A DNA stretch of 64,000 nucleotides from CG2-30-51-40 sp041753575 (GCA_041753575.1 JBGSUA010000099.1:9041-73040), one strand, 5' to 3'. Numbered from the stretch's first letter, positions 15,247 through 24,535 are shown. The notes: generated by a model not told the origin, from the sequence alone. Program-made: numbers and translations.

Positions 15247-16743
15247 CTATCCCTCGGATGCCGCCTTCTGAGCCCTTTCAAGCAGCACTCTCAACGTAGG
15301 TTTTGGCCGGGCTACCACGGCAATCTGATAGGAGAACAACGAACGCGAAGCCCTGATTGCCAAGCTGTTCAATGAAATGAACAGCCTCGCAAATCCGTTC
15401 CAGCCAAAGATCAAAGGATAGGGCGCAGGGATGCCCTTTTCCCTGAGAATCACAAACCCCGACATCTCAAGTGTGCGCCTAAGCGATCTGAAGGTGAAAA
15501 GCCTTGTGTGTTCGAGGTCTAGGATGCCTCTCCTGCCATAGTTGAAAAGACCGAAGAAGAGACTGAGGCGCGTCATTATGAAACCCACATTGGCAACCGT
15601 GATGACCAGATCAATGGGATTCCCTGAAAAACGATCTCTAATCTTCTCCAGGAATACTTCCGGTGATCGGAGCTGATCCATTACATCCAGCGCCAGGACG
15701 GCATCGAATTCCCCAGAAAATGTTTTAAAATCAACTCTCTCGAGGTCCGCTATCATCCGTTCCGATGAACCGTCAACTGCTTCACCAAAGTTTCTGTCCA
15801 CAGAAACAGTTGAAATATTTTTCTTAGCCAGTGCCCTGGCCATAAAACCAGGCCCTGCTCCAAGATCAATGACCCTCGAGCCCGCACGCACCGAGTCAAA
15901 GGCAAATTGATGGGAGCTGGGGAAACCGAGTTTAGGGACATAAGGATATCTGTTTCCGTCTGTATCAAACCTGGGATGATAGAAGATTCCCCACCTTTGA
16001 AGCCTTGACTGCATCGAAGAAAAAAGGATCTTCATTCCATATCGTATCTCGTTTACACGGGATATCTCTTCACCGTAAAAGGTCGGTATGGGGACTTCAA
16101 GAATCCTTTTTTTCTTTAAAAGGAGCTGTATTATGATATCTGTATCAAAGTCAAAGTAATCTGAGTTATATTTAAACGGGATGGAACCCAGGGCCTGGGT
16201 GCTGTATGCCCTGTAGCCGCTGTGGAATTCACTCAATCGTGCCCCGAGGATCCTGTTTTGGAGAAAGGTGAGCGCCTTGTTCCCAAGCCATTTATAGAGA
16301 GGCATATCCCCTTTAATGGCGTCTCCCTTCTTCATCATACGGGAGCCGAATACGGCATCAGCGTTGCCCTTAATTATGGGCCTTATGAGACGATCCAGAT
16401 ACTCAGGGGCGTACTGACCGTCTCCGTGCAGGAGCACCACCGCGTCAAATCCCTTCTCCATCGCGTAGAAATATCCTATCTTCTGGTTGCCTCCGTATCC
16501 CTGGTTGGCCGGATTGAAAAGCACGGTTATTGGGCGGGATCCCTCCCTCCGTGAAAAGGACTTGGCTTTTCCAAAGGTGTCATCCCGGGAGCAGTCGTCT
16601 ATGAGCAGGACCTCTGCATCGTAGATGTCATTTTTCCAAACATCTTCGGGAATGCGGTCTAAGACCCCTTCAATGAAACGCTCCGCGTTATAGGATACAA
16701 TAAAGATAAGGGCTTTACTCTTCTTTGAAACGGCTCTTTTCAT
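15247..16743 (-). CDS. Fused family 2 glycosyltransferase and SAM-dependent methyltransferase
   Basis: 498 residues from the ATG at 16743 (in-frame GTG/ATG at 16785 and 16779 would add 12-14). The N-terminal half is a dolichol-phosphate-mannose-synthase-like GT2: ALIFIVSYNAERFIEGVLDR, VLLIDDCSRDDT, LLHGDGQYAPEYLDRL and FGSRMM. The C-terminal half (about 290-450) is a class I methyltransferase with motif I VIDLGAGPGFMARALAKK and FDAVLALDVMDQLRSPEVFL. The two parts are separate genes in most organisms. Fusion suggests transfer of a sugar to a lipid carrier together with methylation of the same product or its carrier. It follows the DUF35 gene by 76 nt on the same strand, though its role differs from that operon. 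Confidence 0.85.
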   Translation of the reverse strand: MKRAVSKKSKALIFIVSYNAERFIEGVLDRIPEDVWKNDIYDAEVLLIDDCSRDDTFGKAKSFSRREGSRPITVLFNPANQGYGGNQKIGYFYAMEKGFDAVVLLHGDGQYAPEYLDRLIRPIIKGNADAVFGSRMMKKGDAIKGDMPLYKWLGNKALTFLQNRILGARLSEFHSGYRAYSTQALGSIPFKYNSDYFDFDTDIIIQLLLKKKRILEVPIPTFYGEEISRVNEIRYGMKILFSSMQSRLQRWGIFYHPRFDTDGNRYPYVPKLGFPSSHQFAFDSVRAGSRVIDLGAGPGFMARALAKKNISTVSVDRNFGEAVDGSSERMIADLERVDFKTFSGEFDAVLALDVMDQLRSPEVFLEKIRDRFSGNPIDLVITVANVGFIMTRLSLFFGLFNYGRRGILDLEHTRLFTFRSLRRTLEMSGFVILREKGIPAPYPLIFGWNGFARLFISLNSLAIRASRSLFSYQIAVVARPKPTLRVLLERAQKAASEG

Positions 16744-16819
16744 AAAATTCAGTCTAACTGGTAGTCCCGGCGGCTTCATCACCACGCTTCAAGCTACCGG
16801 GACCGATGGGGAAATCCTA

Positions 16820-17215
16820 TTAGAGAAGATGAAAGGTAAGGGACCTCTGGTTTTCCTGGGCAGGGAATTTCGTCTGAACCGGTCTGCTTCCAACCTTTAC
16901 CTTTTTGCCGATAACATCCATATCAGCCGACGCCAGATCCTCAAGGTTTCCCATGACCCACGGCCCCTCGTCGAGTTCCACCATCGCGACCACATAGGGA
17001 GGCGTCCTGCCTTCAGGAGCTACCCTCACCACTGTAAAGGTTCGAACAGTTCCCACTCCGCTCATCTCAGCCACCCTTTGATCCTGAGCTCCGCAGGCCC
17101 TGCATACCCCAAGCGGAGGACATGTGGCCGCCCCGCAACTGTTGCACACAAGCCCGAGCAGATTTCCCTGCTCAAGCCCTTGCACAAATTGATCATATGT
17201 GAGTTTGTATCCCAT
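16820..17215 (-). CDS. DUF35 Zn-ribbon/OB-fold acyl-CoA-associated protein
   Basis: 131 residues: a rubredoxin-like zinc ribbon (CNSCGAATCPPLGVCRACGA) followed by an OB-fold (VRTFTVVRVAPEGRTPPYVV). Such proteins form stable complexes with thiolases and are needed for their activity; the BbsA-BbsB benzoylsuccinyl-CoA thiolase is the characterised example. The ATG at 17215 is chosen over a GTG at 17221 that overlaps the thiolase stop as GTGA, because the GAGG ribosome site is correctly spaced only for the ATG. It is the partner of the thiolase immediately upstream. Confidence 0.88.
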   Translation of the reverse strand: MGYKLTYDQFVQGLEQGNLLGLVCNSCGAATCPPLGVCRACGAQDQRVAEMSGVGTVRTFTVVRVAPEGRTPPYVVAMVELDEGPWVMGNLEDLASADMDVIGKKVKVGSRPVQTKFPAQENQRSLTFHLL

Positions 17216-17217
17216 GA

Positions 17218-18384
17218 TCACACCCTCAAGATAATATTGCAGACAGTACCGAAATCCCCGCCAAGGGTATCCACCATCCCCACCCTTGCTCCATTAACCT
17301 GCCTCTCACCGCATTCGCCCCGTAACTGCTCCACTATCTCAGTGACCTGGGCCGCTCCGGTTGCGCCTATCGGATGACCTTTTGCCTTCAGGCCTCCGGA
17401 TGGATTCACGACAAGCTTCCCTCCAAGATAGGTCTCCCTGCTGCTTGCCGCCTTGTAGGCCGATCCAAATCTGTAAAAGCCCATGGCTTCAAGCGCTAGG
17501 ATCTCGGCTATGGTAAAGCAGTCGTGGAGTTCCACCACCTGTACATCTTTCGGTTCGATGCCGGCCTGAGAAAAGGCCTGACGGGATGCCTCCTCCCTTG
17601 CCTTTATCCGGGTCAGGTCCCTTTGAAGGTAAAGGGCTCCGGCCGATGCCTGGCCGGTCCCGGCAACTATGACGGGTTTCTTGACAAGCGCTCTTGCCTT
17701 ACTTGCCTCCGCGATCACCAGCGCGGATGCTCCGTCGGAAAATGGACAGCAATCGAAGACCTGCAGGGGATCGGCAACCATCATGCTGTTGAGCACGGTA
17801 TCAACGGTTATGGGTTTCCGGAAATGTGCCTTTGGATTGAGGGAGCCGTGATAATGATTCTTTACTGCCACCTCTGCCATATGCCTTTTAAGCTCGCTCA
17901 GGGCTATGCCGTATTTATGCGCATACATATGCGCAGCCATGGCAAATACCCCCGGGAATGTTATTCCCGCGGAAGACTCATAATGAGCCTGGCAGGCCAT
18001 AGCAAAGGTGCGCGTCGCAAGAGGGGTCCCCATCCTCGCAGCCCTTTCAGTTCCTCCCGCCAATACGACATCGTATATCCCGGCCCCTACCAGCAAGGCC
18101 GCGTGCCTTATAGCCACTGTGGCCGTCGCGCAAGCGGATTCAAACCTTGTGGCCGGCGCCCCAGTTGGAAGTCCTAGTTCCGCGTGGGCAAAGGGGGCCA
18201 TGTGAAGCTGTCCCTCTTCAAAATCACCCAAACAATTTCCGAACAAAAGGGCCTGGATGTCCTTCGGCTCCAGATTGGACTTGGATATCGCTTCAAGACC
18301 CGCCTCGGCAAACATCTCAAGGTTGGTCTTATCCGAGACACCGAATTTGGTCATGGCCACCCCTAAAACGGCAACTTCTCTCAT
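17218..18384 (-). CDS. Thiolase of the SCP-x/acetyl-CoA acetyltransferase type
   Basis: 388 residues. The nucleophilic Cys lies in RFESACATATVAIRHAAL, the catalytic His residues in LHDCFTIAEILALEAMGF and GGLKAKGHPIGATGAAQ, and a second Cys near the C-terminus in GDFGTVCNIIL. This is the non-decarboxylating thiolase subfamily that works with a DUF35 partner, cleaving a 3-oxoacyl-CoA with CoA. The DUF35 gene follows at once. Together with two acyl-CoA ligases and the Liv transporter it suggests the last step of a beta-oxidation-like pathway for an imported acid. No dehydrogenase or hydratase genes are in the window. Confidence 0.88.
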   Translation of the reverse strand: MREVAVLGVAMTKFGVSDKTNLEMFAEAGLEAISKSNLEPKDIQALLFGNCLGDFEEGQLHMAPFAHAELGLPTGAPATRFESACATATVAIRHAALLVGAGIYDVVLAGGTERAARMGTPLATRTFAMACQAHYESSAGITFPGVFAMAAHMYAHKYGIALSELKRHMAEVAVKNHYHGSLNPKAHFRKPITVDTVLNSMMVADPLQVFDCCPFSDGASALVIAEASKARALVKKPVIVAGTGQASAGALYLQRDLTRIKAREEASRQAFSQAGIEPKDVQVVELHDCFTIAEILALEAMGFYRFGSAYKAASSRETYLGGKLVVNPSGGLKAKGHPIGATGAAQVTEIVEQLRGECGERQVNGARVGMVDTLGGDFGTVCNIILRV

Positions 18385-18399
18385 AGCTGCGATCCCTTT

Positions 18400-19923
18400 C
18401 TAGCCCTTGGCCCCGTAAAGTTCCTTAACCTTTGCCCTGTCAGGGTTGCCATCAGATCCCAGGGGTATATCGGCCACAAACTGAACATAGTGTGGCTTCT
18501 TGTAACGCGCAAGTCTTTCAGCTACAAATTCTATCAGCTCCTTTTCTCCCAGACTCATACCGGCCTTGAGCCGGCACACCGCCTTTATTCCCTCTTTCCA
18601 CTTGGGATCAGGCACCCCGAAGACAACGGTCTTTTCGACCGCCGGATGCTGGAGGATAGCCTTTTCGACTTCGGCAGGATATACGTTTTCTCCTCCCGGC
18701 TTTATAAGCTCCTTTTCCGCCTTTCTGCCCGCGTACCAAAGAAATCCTTCATCGTCAAACCTGCCCATATCCCCCGTGTGATGCCATCCCTCCCTGAAGG
18801 TATAGGCGTTTTCCTTTTCCAGATTCCAGTAACCCTTGAAGACCATGGGACCCTTTACAACGATCTCTCCCACCTTCCCGGTCGGCACGAACCTGTCGTA
18901 TTCATCCACTAGCCTTACCTCTGCAAGCGGAAGTGGCCTCCCGGCAGACCCCGGCCTGTCGTTATAAGGCCCGAAGGTCGCTATGCAGGATGTCTCGGTC
19001 TGACCATAGAGGCAATAGAATGTTCCACCGGTCATCTTCTGGTATCTTTCGATTGTTTCAGGGGTCTCAAGCCCGCCTACAGCCCTCAGTGAACTTATGT
19101 CCCCCCCGATCTTTTCCTTGAGATCAAGAAGGGTTGATAGGATCGGAGGAAACTCAACCATGAAACTTGCCTTTCGCTCCTCAATAAGCCTCAAGACCCT
19201 TTCAGGATCAAATTTTCTCACATTGAGATTGAGGCCTCCGCCGTGGAACATTGCCGTTGCCGTAAAAAGGCCTCCGACGTGGAAAAGAGGCAGGATGCTC
19301 ATATTCACGTCTTCCGGCTTCAGGTCAATGTAGTAAGCAAAGTGCATGTCCGCACAAAGGATGTTTCCATGGCTTAGAAGGGCGCCCCTGGGTCTTCCCC
19401 CAACTGCCGCCGTATGGATTATGACGAAGCCGTCATCCCATGAGACAGCGGCCGGCACCGCAAGAGGTTCGGGGGGCATAAGTTCATCAAAAGCCCTGAA
19501 TCTTCCGCCGGTCTGCTCCAAGTTGAAAAAATGCTCAACAGAGGGGATGTCTTTTCTTATCTTCTCAATCGTCGCCTGGAATTCGTTGTCCGCGAAAACC
19601 ACCCTGGGCGTGCAGTCCTTTATATTGTAAGCCACCTCGTCGGCTGAAAGCCTCCAGTTGACGGGAAGTACTATGGCACCCAAGACACTGGCCCCGCCAT
19701 ATATAAGAAAAAACTCAAGACTGTTTTTTCCTATGACCCCGATGCGATCGCCCTTGCTCACGCCCAGCTTCTTTAGACCTGAAGCAAGCCTTTCGGCCAT
19801 CTCCTTATATTGGGCGAAGGTTACACTGCGGCCTTCTTCGGCATCCACCCAGGCTTCCTTCTTTCCGAAACATCCGGCATTTCGGCAAATCACATCATAA
19901 AAAGTAAGATCCTGTACCCCCAT
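18400..19923 (-). CDS. Acyl-CoA synthetase-like AMP-binding protein with altered motifs
   Basis: 507 residues of the ANL superfamily, with FYCLYGQTETSCIATFGPYN, GWHHTGDMGRFDDEGFLWYAGRKAEKELIKPGGENVYPAEVE and a normal C-terminal lid. Two sites differ from the norm. The phosphate loop reads IIHTAAVGGRPRGALLSHGN instead of the usual TSGTTGxPKG. The C-terminal segment that usually carries the catalytic Lys (xTxxGK) reads PLGSDGNPDRAKVKELYG, with Asn in its place. Activity may be reduced or specialised. It lies 15 nt upstream of the thiolase gene on the same strand, so it likely activates the same substrate. Confidence 0.87.
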   Translation of the reverse strand: MGVQDLTFYDVICRNAGCFGKKEAWVDAEEGRSVTFAQYKEMAERLASGLKKLGVSKGDRIGVIGKNSLEFFLIYGGASVLGAIVLPVNWRLSADEVAYNIKDCTPRVVFADNEFQATIEKIRKDIPSVEHFFNLEQTGGRFRAFDELMPPEPLAVPAAVSWDDGFVIIHTAAVGGRPRGALLSHGNILCADMHFAYYIDLKPEDVNMSILPLFHVGGLFTATAMFHGGGLNLNVRKFDPERVLRLIEERKASFMVEFPPILSTLLDLKEKIGGDISSLRAVGGLETPETIERYQKMTGGTFYCLYGQTETSCIATFGPYNDRPGSAGRPLPLAEVRLVDEYDRFVPTGKVGEIVVKGPMVFKGYWNLEKENAYTFREGWHHTGDMGRFDDEGFLWYAGRKAEKELIKPGGENVYPAEVEKAILQHPAVEKTVVFGVPDPKWKEGIKAVCRLKAGMSLGEKELIEFVAERLARYKKPHYVQFVADIPLGSDGNPDRAKVKELYGAKG

Positions 19924-19993
19924 ATTCAGCTTCCTCCGTTGGTTTTCATTATCTACGACTAACGGCCCTCGGCGATCATTTTTTTAAACCCAA

Positions 19994-20788
19994 CTAGGCC
20001 AACCACCTCTTTCTGCGTTTGTAGTGCTTTACCTCCCTGTAGCTCTTTCTCTTTCCTACCTGGCTCAGCCCCAGATAGAATTCCTTTATATCCTCGTTTT
20101 CGCGCAACTTCGCAGAGGCTCCGTCAAGCACAATCCTTCCGTTTTCCATGACATAGGCATATTCGGAGATGGACAGGGCCACAAATGCATTCTGCTCCAC
20201 AAGGAGCATAGAAACCTTTTTTTCTTCATTTATCAGCTTGATTATTCGAAAGATCTCCTTCACAAGTGCGGGGCTGAGACCAAGGGACGGCTCATCGAGG
20301 AGCATCAGTTTGGGTTTGGCCATAAGGCCCCTCCCCATCACCAGCATCTGTCTTTCTCCTCCGGAAAGGTATCCGCTTGTCCTGTTGCGCATCCTTGAAA
20401 GGGTAGGGAAATAGCTGTAGACAGACTCAGCGTCAGCCTTTATTCCGTTTGTATCGCTCCTGGCGTAAGCGCCCACTTTTAGGTTTTCGTCAACAGTGAG
20501 CTGCTCAAAAAGAGGCCTCCCCTCCATCACCTGGACAATGCCCATGCGCACTATCTCTTCAGGGCTTTTGCGGTCTATCCTGACACCTTCAAATTGAATA
20601 TTGCCATCCGTCACTTCTCCCAGTTCCGTGCGCAAAAGACCGGAGATCCCCTTGAGGGTGGTGGATTTACCGGCACCGTTGCCCCCGAGAAGGGAAACTA
20701 TCCCTCCTTCGGGAACATCCAGTGAAACCCCCTTAAGAACCAGGATCACATTGCTATAGATGACCTCTATGTTATTTAACCTTAACAT
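19994..20788 (-). CDS. livF: Branched-chain-type ABC transporter ATPase LivF
   Basis: 264 residues: Walker A GGNGAGKSTTLKGISG, signature LSGGERQMLVMGRGL, Walker B LMLLDEPSLGLSPALVKEIF and the switch region LLVEQNAFVALSISEYAYVM typical of LivF. The basic C-terminal tail (KRKSYREVKHYKRRKRWLA) is longer than in typical LivF. One of two ATPases (with LivG at 26585) of the importer whose genes are spread through this operon, a usual arrangement for transporters of aromatic or dicarboxylic acids as well as amino acids. Confidence 0.92.
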   Translation of the reverse strand: MLRLNNIEVIYSNVILVLKGVSLDVPEGGIVSLLGGNGAGKSTTLKGISGLLRTELGEVTDGNIQFEGVRIDRKSPEEIVRMGIVQVMEGRPLFEQLTVDENLKVGAYARSDTNGIKADAESVYSYFPTLSRMRNRTSGYLSGGERQMLVMGRGLMAKPKLMLLDEPSLGLSPALVKEIFRIIKLINEEKKVSMLLVEQNAFVALSISEYAYVMENGRIVLDGASAKLRENEDIKEFYLGLSQVGKRKSYREVKHYKRRKRWLA

Positions 20789-20795
20789 CGAGCTC

Positions 20796-21299
20796 CTATT
20801 TCTGCGGCTGCTTTGGCGGAGGAACGATCTTCAGGTTTGAACCGGCAATTATCCCTGAATCCATACCGGTCGCATTTATTTGATAGAGCCCGGGAGGCAG
20901 GGGTTTTGCCTGCTTGAAATCCGGTGTCAGGAGAGGAGTCCATCCCACCTGGAAAAACCAGTTGAGTGTCGCGGTAGGGCCCATGGCCGCGGAGAAACAG
21001 CCCTCCTTATCCGCTGTGCCAAACGCCAATCCCACGGCATCCTCATCCTTCCCCACACCCTTGATTTCCATCCCCTTCGGGACCACCATCTCCACACTTA
21101 CCATCTCGTTAGCCTTGAAACCTGCCCCCTTGAAACTGACGGGGCTCTTGATTAAAGCCGGGGACAGGAATATCTCCGCAGGAATCACCTCCAGGGTCGC
21201 CTTGGGCTTGGACGCCGGCGACATGGTGCCCGAGCAGCCCACGGTTACGACAGTAAATATGACGGCAAGAAACAGAATTACTGTTCTGTATATTCTCAT
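20796..21299 (-). CDS. Lipoprotein inserted in the liv operon
   Basis: 167 residues with a clear signal and lipobox (FLAVIFTVVTVGC/SGT), so likely anchored to a membrane by lipid. The mature part has an Ig-like pattern (AEIFLSPALIKSPVSFKGAG then FKANEMVSVEMVVPKGMEI) and a Pro-rich end. It lies between the solute-binding protein and LivF with 7- and 23-nt gaps, so it is co-expressed with the importer. I do not know a family; a role in delivering substrate to the binding protein is a guess from position. Confidence 0.75.
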   Translation of the reverse strand: MRIYRTVILFLAVIFTVVTVGCSGTMSPASKPKATLEVIPAEIFLSPALIKSPVSFKGAGFKANEMVSVEMVVPKGMEIKGVGKDEDAVGLAFGTADKEGCFSAAMGPTATLNWFFQVGWTPLLTPDFKQAKPLPPGLYQINATGMDSGIIAGSNLKIVPPPKQPQK

Positions 21300-21322
21300 G
21301 ACTGCCTCCTTTGAAAGCTTGA

Positions 21323-22534
21323 TTAGAATTTGTGCAGGCTCACAGCGTCCGGAGCGGTTCTCCAGTCGCTTATGGGCAAGGCCTTGCCTTTGGTTATCCT
21401 GTAAATCTTGACCTCAAGGCTCCCTCTTCGGGACTTATCGCTGTAAGCGCAAGGCCCCTGGATGCCCTTCTTGTCCAGTCCTTTAAGCGTCTGATAGGCC
21501 TTATACATATCGTCTCCCTCAAGCTTCTCAAAACCCGCCGCCTTGACGGAGGCCTTAAGCCCTTCAACAAAGGTGATCCCCCAGGATACCCCCATCCCGT
21601 ACACCTCGTTGAATTTCTCCATAGAGCCCCTGTTTCTCTTCCACATGTCGGTCACAAAACTGTTGGCCTTGGCGTCTTCTCCCCTCTGGAAAAAAGAGGT
21701 TATCACTACCCCTTCAAGGGCCTCTGCATGGACCCCCAGACCAAGTTCCGTAGGCCCCCAGTAATCGGTAGTGAACTGGATCTTCTTTGTAAGACCCAAT
21801 GAATAGGCGTCCCGTATTACGTTTGTGGGAGTGGGATCAACCCCGCCGGCATGGATGTAGTTCGCCCCACCCTCGGCGAGCCTCGTGAGATAAACGTCGT
21901 GCTTGAGAGTTCCTGGGGGGAAAAACTCAGGAGGCAAAAGCTTTATGCCTATCTTTTGAGCGTATTCCTGACCACCTCTCAGATGCTCTCTTCCGTAAGC
22001 GTTATCCCAGCTAAGATAACCTACAACAGGAGCACCCGTGTTACCCTTCGCCTTCCAATCCTCCAGGATCCAGTCAAAGGTGGCTGCCAAAGCGTCCTGA
22101 TAAGCGGGCCCCCACAGAAATGTCCTCTGGACGTGCGCCTGATATTCACCGTCGCCCGGCACGATCTGCGCCCTTTGATCCTTCTCAATGAGTCCGGCAA
22201 GTGCCTTCCCGATGGGGGTGCTTATGGAGTTGACCATAAGGAGCTTGGCTGTCCTTCTGTAGCGCTTGTAGGCCGAAACCGCCCTTGCGACATCATAACG
22301 CGTGTCAATTCCTATGAAATTGATCTTTATTCCGTCAACTCCACCCTTCTCATTAACCTCCTTGATGAAGTCCGAAAGACCCATATCAGCCGGCACATTT
22401 AGGCCTGCTATCGGGCCAGTGTAATCCGCGAGGCTTAGATAAGAGACCTCCTTGGCCGCCGTGACCTGGAAAAGCGCCAGCGTCAGGCACAGTCCCGCAA
22501 AGACTGAAAAAATGTTTAAAGATCTTGCTTTCAT
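21323..22534 (-). CDS. livK: Periplasmic substrate-binding protein of a Liv-type importer
   Basis: 403 residues from the ATG at 22534, which has a textbook GGAGGTAGC ribosome site; the upstream GTG at 22600 would add 22 residues before the signal peptide. The signal is LNIFSVFAGLCLTLALFQVTAA. The mature protein opens KEVSYLSLADYTGPIAGLNV and follows the two-lobe type I periplasmic-binding fold (GVKIN-like FIGIDTRYDVARAVSAYKRY, VVGYLSWDNAYGREHLRG). This is the branch of the LivK family associated with acids in the deltaproteobacterial operons rather than with leucine, but the ligand cannot be deduced. Confidence 0.9.
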   Translation of the reverse strand: MKARSLNIFSVFAGLCLTLALFQVTAAKEVSYLSLADYTGPIAGLNVPADMGLSDFIKEVNEKGGVDGIKINFIGIDTRYDVARAVSAYKRYRRTAKLLMVNSISTPIGKALAGLIEKDQRAQIVPGDGEYQAHVQRTFLWGPAYQDALAATFDWILEDWKAKGNTGAPVVGYLSWDNAYGREHLRGGQEYAQKIGIKLLPPEFFPPGTLKHDVYLTRLAEGGANYIHAGGVDPTPTNVIRDAYSLGLTKKIQFTTDYWGPTELGLGVHAEALEGVVITSFFQRGEDAKANSFVTDMWKRNRGSMEKFNEVYGMGVSWGITFVEGLKASVKAAGFEKLEGDDMYKAYQTLKGLDKKGIQGPCAYSDKSRRGSLEVKIYRITKGKALPISDWRTAPDAVSLHKF

Positions 22535-22600
22535 GCTACCTCCTTTCATTTCCCTGCCTAGTTTGAAATTCCTCCGACACCCCTTTACTGCACCCTTCAC

Positions 22601-23647
22601 CTAATTGGCAAAGGGATACAATCTGTAAGAAGCCTTGAATATCTCCCACCGGTGCGCAAGGCCCCTCGGCTCAAATATCAGGAAAATACTCACGGCAAGA
22701 CCGAATGCGATCAAGCCCATAGCTGCTGCCGGGGAAGCCCCCAGCCATGGAAAAGCTCCGGCCAGAACAGGCGAGGTGAAAAGCACCAGCTCGTTTAGGA
22801 TCTTTATGAAAAGCACTCCGAAAAACACTCCCGGGATGCTTCCCATCCCCCCTATAATCAGCATCCCAACAAACTCCAGGGCGTGAAGAAGGGTGAACTG
22901 CTCAGCGTTTACCACTGTAATCAGGTGAGCCCAGAGGGAACCTGCGATGCCCGCGTAGAAGCAGGATATGAAAAAGGCAAGCAGCTTGTAGTAGTAAAGG
23001 TTGATACCCATTACCTCTCCTGCCAGATCATTGTCTCTAATGGCCACAAAGGCCCTTCCGACCCTGGTCCTGATAAGATTCCTGGCACAATAGGTCATTA
23101 CTACCATCACGGATATTATCAGGTAGTACATCCTTTCGTCCGAATCGAATTCAAAACCCCCCAGGCTGGGCGCTGGGGGATATAATCCCTTGAAGGAGCC
23201 TGTTATTTCGAGGTGCAGAACCAGCCAGATCAGAACAAAGTGTATCGCGATCGTGGCCATGGCCAGATACATGCCTTTTATTCTGAGAGAAGGCGCCCCT
23301 CCGATGGCGCCTATTGCTCCGGCAACTATCCCTGAAAGAGGGAGCGCCAGCCAGAATGAGATGCCGAAATGGGTGGTGAGCACGGAAGAGGTATATGCTC
23401 CAACAGCCATAAAGGCCGCCTGTCCAAAAGAGATCTGCCCGCAATACCCGCTTACTACTTGAAGGCCCATAACAGCTATGACACTTATCGCTGAAAGATT
23501 TATGAAGCTTATCAGGTAATAGGATCCGAACAGAGGAAAGAGATACAGGACGGCAAGCGCTCCTATAAGGCAGGTCCAGTGCTGCCATGTCCTTATTATC
23601 GCCATATCCTGAGCGTAGTTTCTGTCAAATATACCGCAAGGCCGCAT
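22601..23647 (-). CDS. livM: Branched-chain-type ABC permease LivM
   Basis: 348 residues, about nine spans. Family signatures GYCGQISFGQAAFMAVGAYT and the cytoplasmic loop GRAFVAIRDNDLAGEVMGINLYYYKLLAFFISCFYAG are intact, the latter being the ATPase-contacting EAA-like loop. LivM pairs with LivH to form the channel. It follows livH by 3 nt and precedes livK by 66 nt. Confidence 0.93.
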   Translation of the reverse strand: MRPCGIFDRNYAQDMAIIRTWQHWTCLIGALAVLYLFPLFGSYYLISFINLSAISVIAVMGLQVVSGYCGQISFGQAAFMAVGAYTSSVLTTHFGISFWLALPLSGIVAGAIGAIGGAPSLRIKGMYLAMATIAIHFVLIWLVLHLEITGSFKGLYPPAPSLGGFEFDSDERMYYLIISVMVVMTYCARNLIRTRVGRAFVAIRDNDLAGEVMGINLYYYKLLAFFISCFYAGIAGSLWAHLITVVNAEQFTLLHALEFVGMLIIGGMGSIPGVFFGVLFIKILNELVLFTSPVLAGAFPWLGASPAAAMGLIAFGLAVSIFLIFEPRGLAHRWEIFKASYRLYPFAN

Positions 23648-23650
23648 AGG

Positions 23651-24535
23651 TCATATCCTCTCTATCCTTGTTAGTCCGAAAAGCCCGTAGGGTCTTACGA
23701 GCAAGACCATCAACAGCACAACATAGGAGACCACGTCCTTTACCCCGCCGCCCACAAGTGGATCCAGATATCCCGCCCCCACATTTTCCACTACCCCCAG
23801 AAGCAGTCCCACCACAAAGGCCCCCAGAAGGGAATCAAGCCCGCCACAGATGGCCACTATCAATCCGCTGATCCCTATGTAAGGGAGCATGTAATAGATA
23901 TCCATCACCCCGGCTATGGCGATTCCGGCAACGGTTGCTACCAGGCCGGATAGAATCCACACGTAGGAAAATATTTTTCTTACCGTTATCCCGGTCCCCT
24001 GCGCCAGACGGTGGTCTTCAGCCGTGGCCCTCATCCCCAGCCCCACCTTCGTAAACTTGAAGATGATTGAAAGGGCTATGAACAGCAAGATCGCGACCAG
24101 AAAACTCACAAATTGGTTCACGGGGACAGACAGACCGCTCATGGTGATATTTCCTTCAGGCAGAAATGCAGGCAAGGCCCTTGTCTCTCCCTTGAGGTAA
24201 AGGACGAATATCCCTTCAAGGGTTATGAAGACGGAAAATGTCATGAGGAAGGCTGCAAAAAGAGGCTGGCCGATCAGAGGCCTCAGGGCAAGCCTCTCGA
24301 TGAGAAGTCCTACTGCCGCAGTAAGGATAAAGGCAGGGATAAGGCTAGCCCAAAGAGGCCACTCAAAGCCCCCAAAAAAGAACCAGAAAAATAAGGCCCC
24401 GAATGCCACAAGCTGACCATGGGCAAGGCTCACCACATGCGTGGACTTATAGACCAGCACTATGCCGGCGGCCACAAGAGAATAGAGGCTTCCAATCATG
24501 AGTCCTGTAATTGCCTGCTGTAAAAACTCCAACAT
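23651..24535 (-). CDS. livH: Branched-chain-type ABC permease LivH
   Basis: 294 residues, about eight spans, starting MLEFLQQAITGLMIGSLYSL with the family GIVLVYKSTHVVSLAHGQLV region. The EAA-like loop (GLGMRATAEDHRLAQGTGIT) and GGLDSLLGAFVVGLLLGVVE are present. A GGGGAGTG ribosome site precedes the ATG. A 154-nt gap separates it from the ligase upstream; that gap holds only a small GC-rich hairpin (GCCGGGCCTGTGGCCTCCGG near 24599). Confidence 0.93.
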   Translation of the reverse strand: MLEFLQQAITGLMIGSLYSLVAAGIVLVYKSTHVVSLAHGQLVAFGALFFWFFFGGFEWPLWASLIPAFILTAAVGLLIERLALRPLIGQPLFAAFLMTFSVFITLEGIFVLYLKGETRALPAFLPEGNITMSGLSVPVNQFVSFLVAILLFIALSIIFKFTKVGLGMRATAEDHRLAQGTGITVRKIFSYVWILSGLVATVAGIAIAGVMDIYYMLPYIGISGLIVAICGGLDSLLGAFVVGLLLGVVENVGAGYLDPLVGGGVKDVVSYVVLLMVLLVRPYGLFGLTRIERI

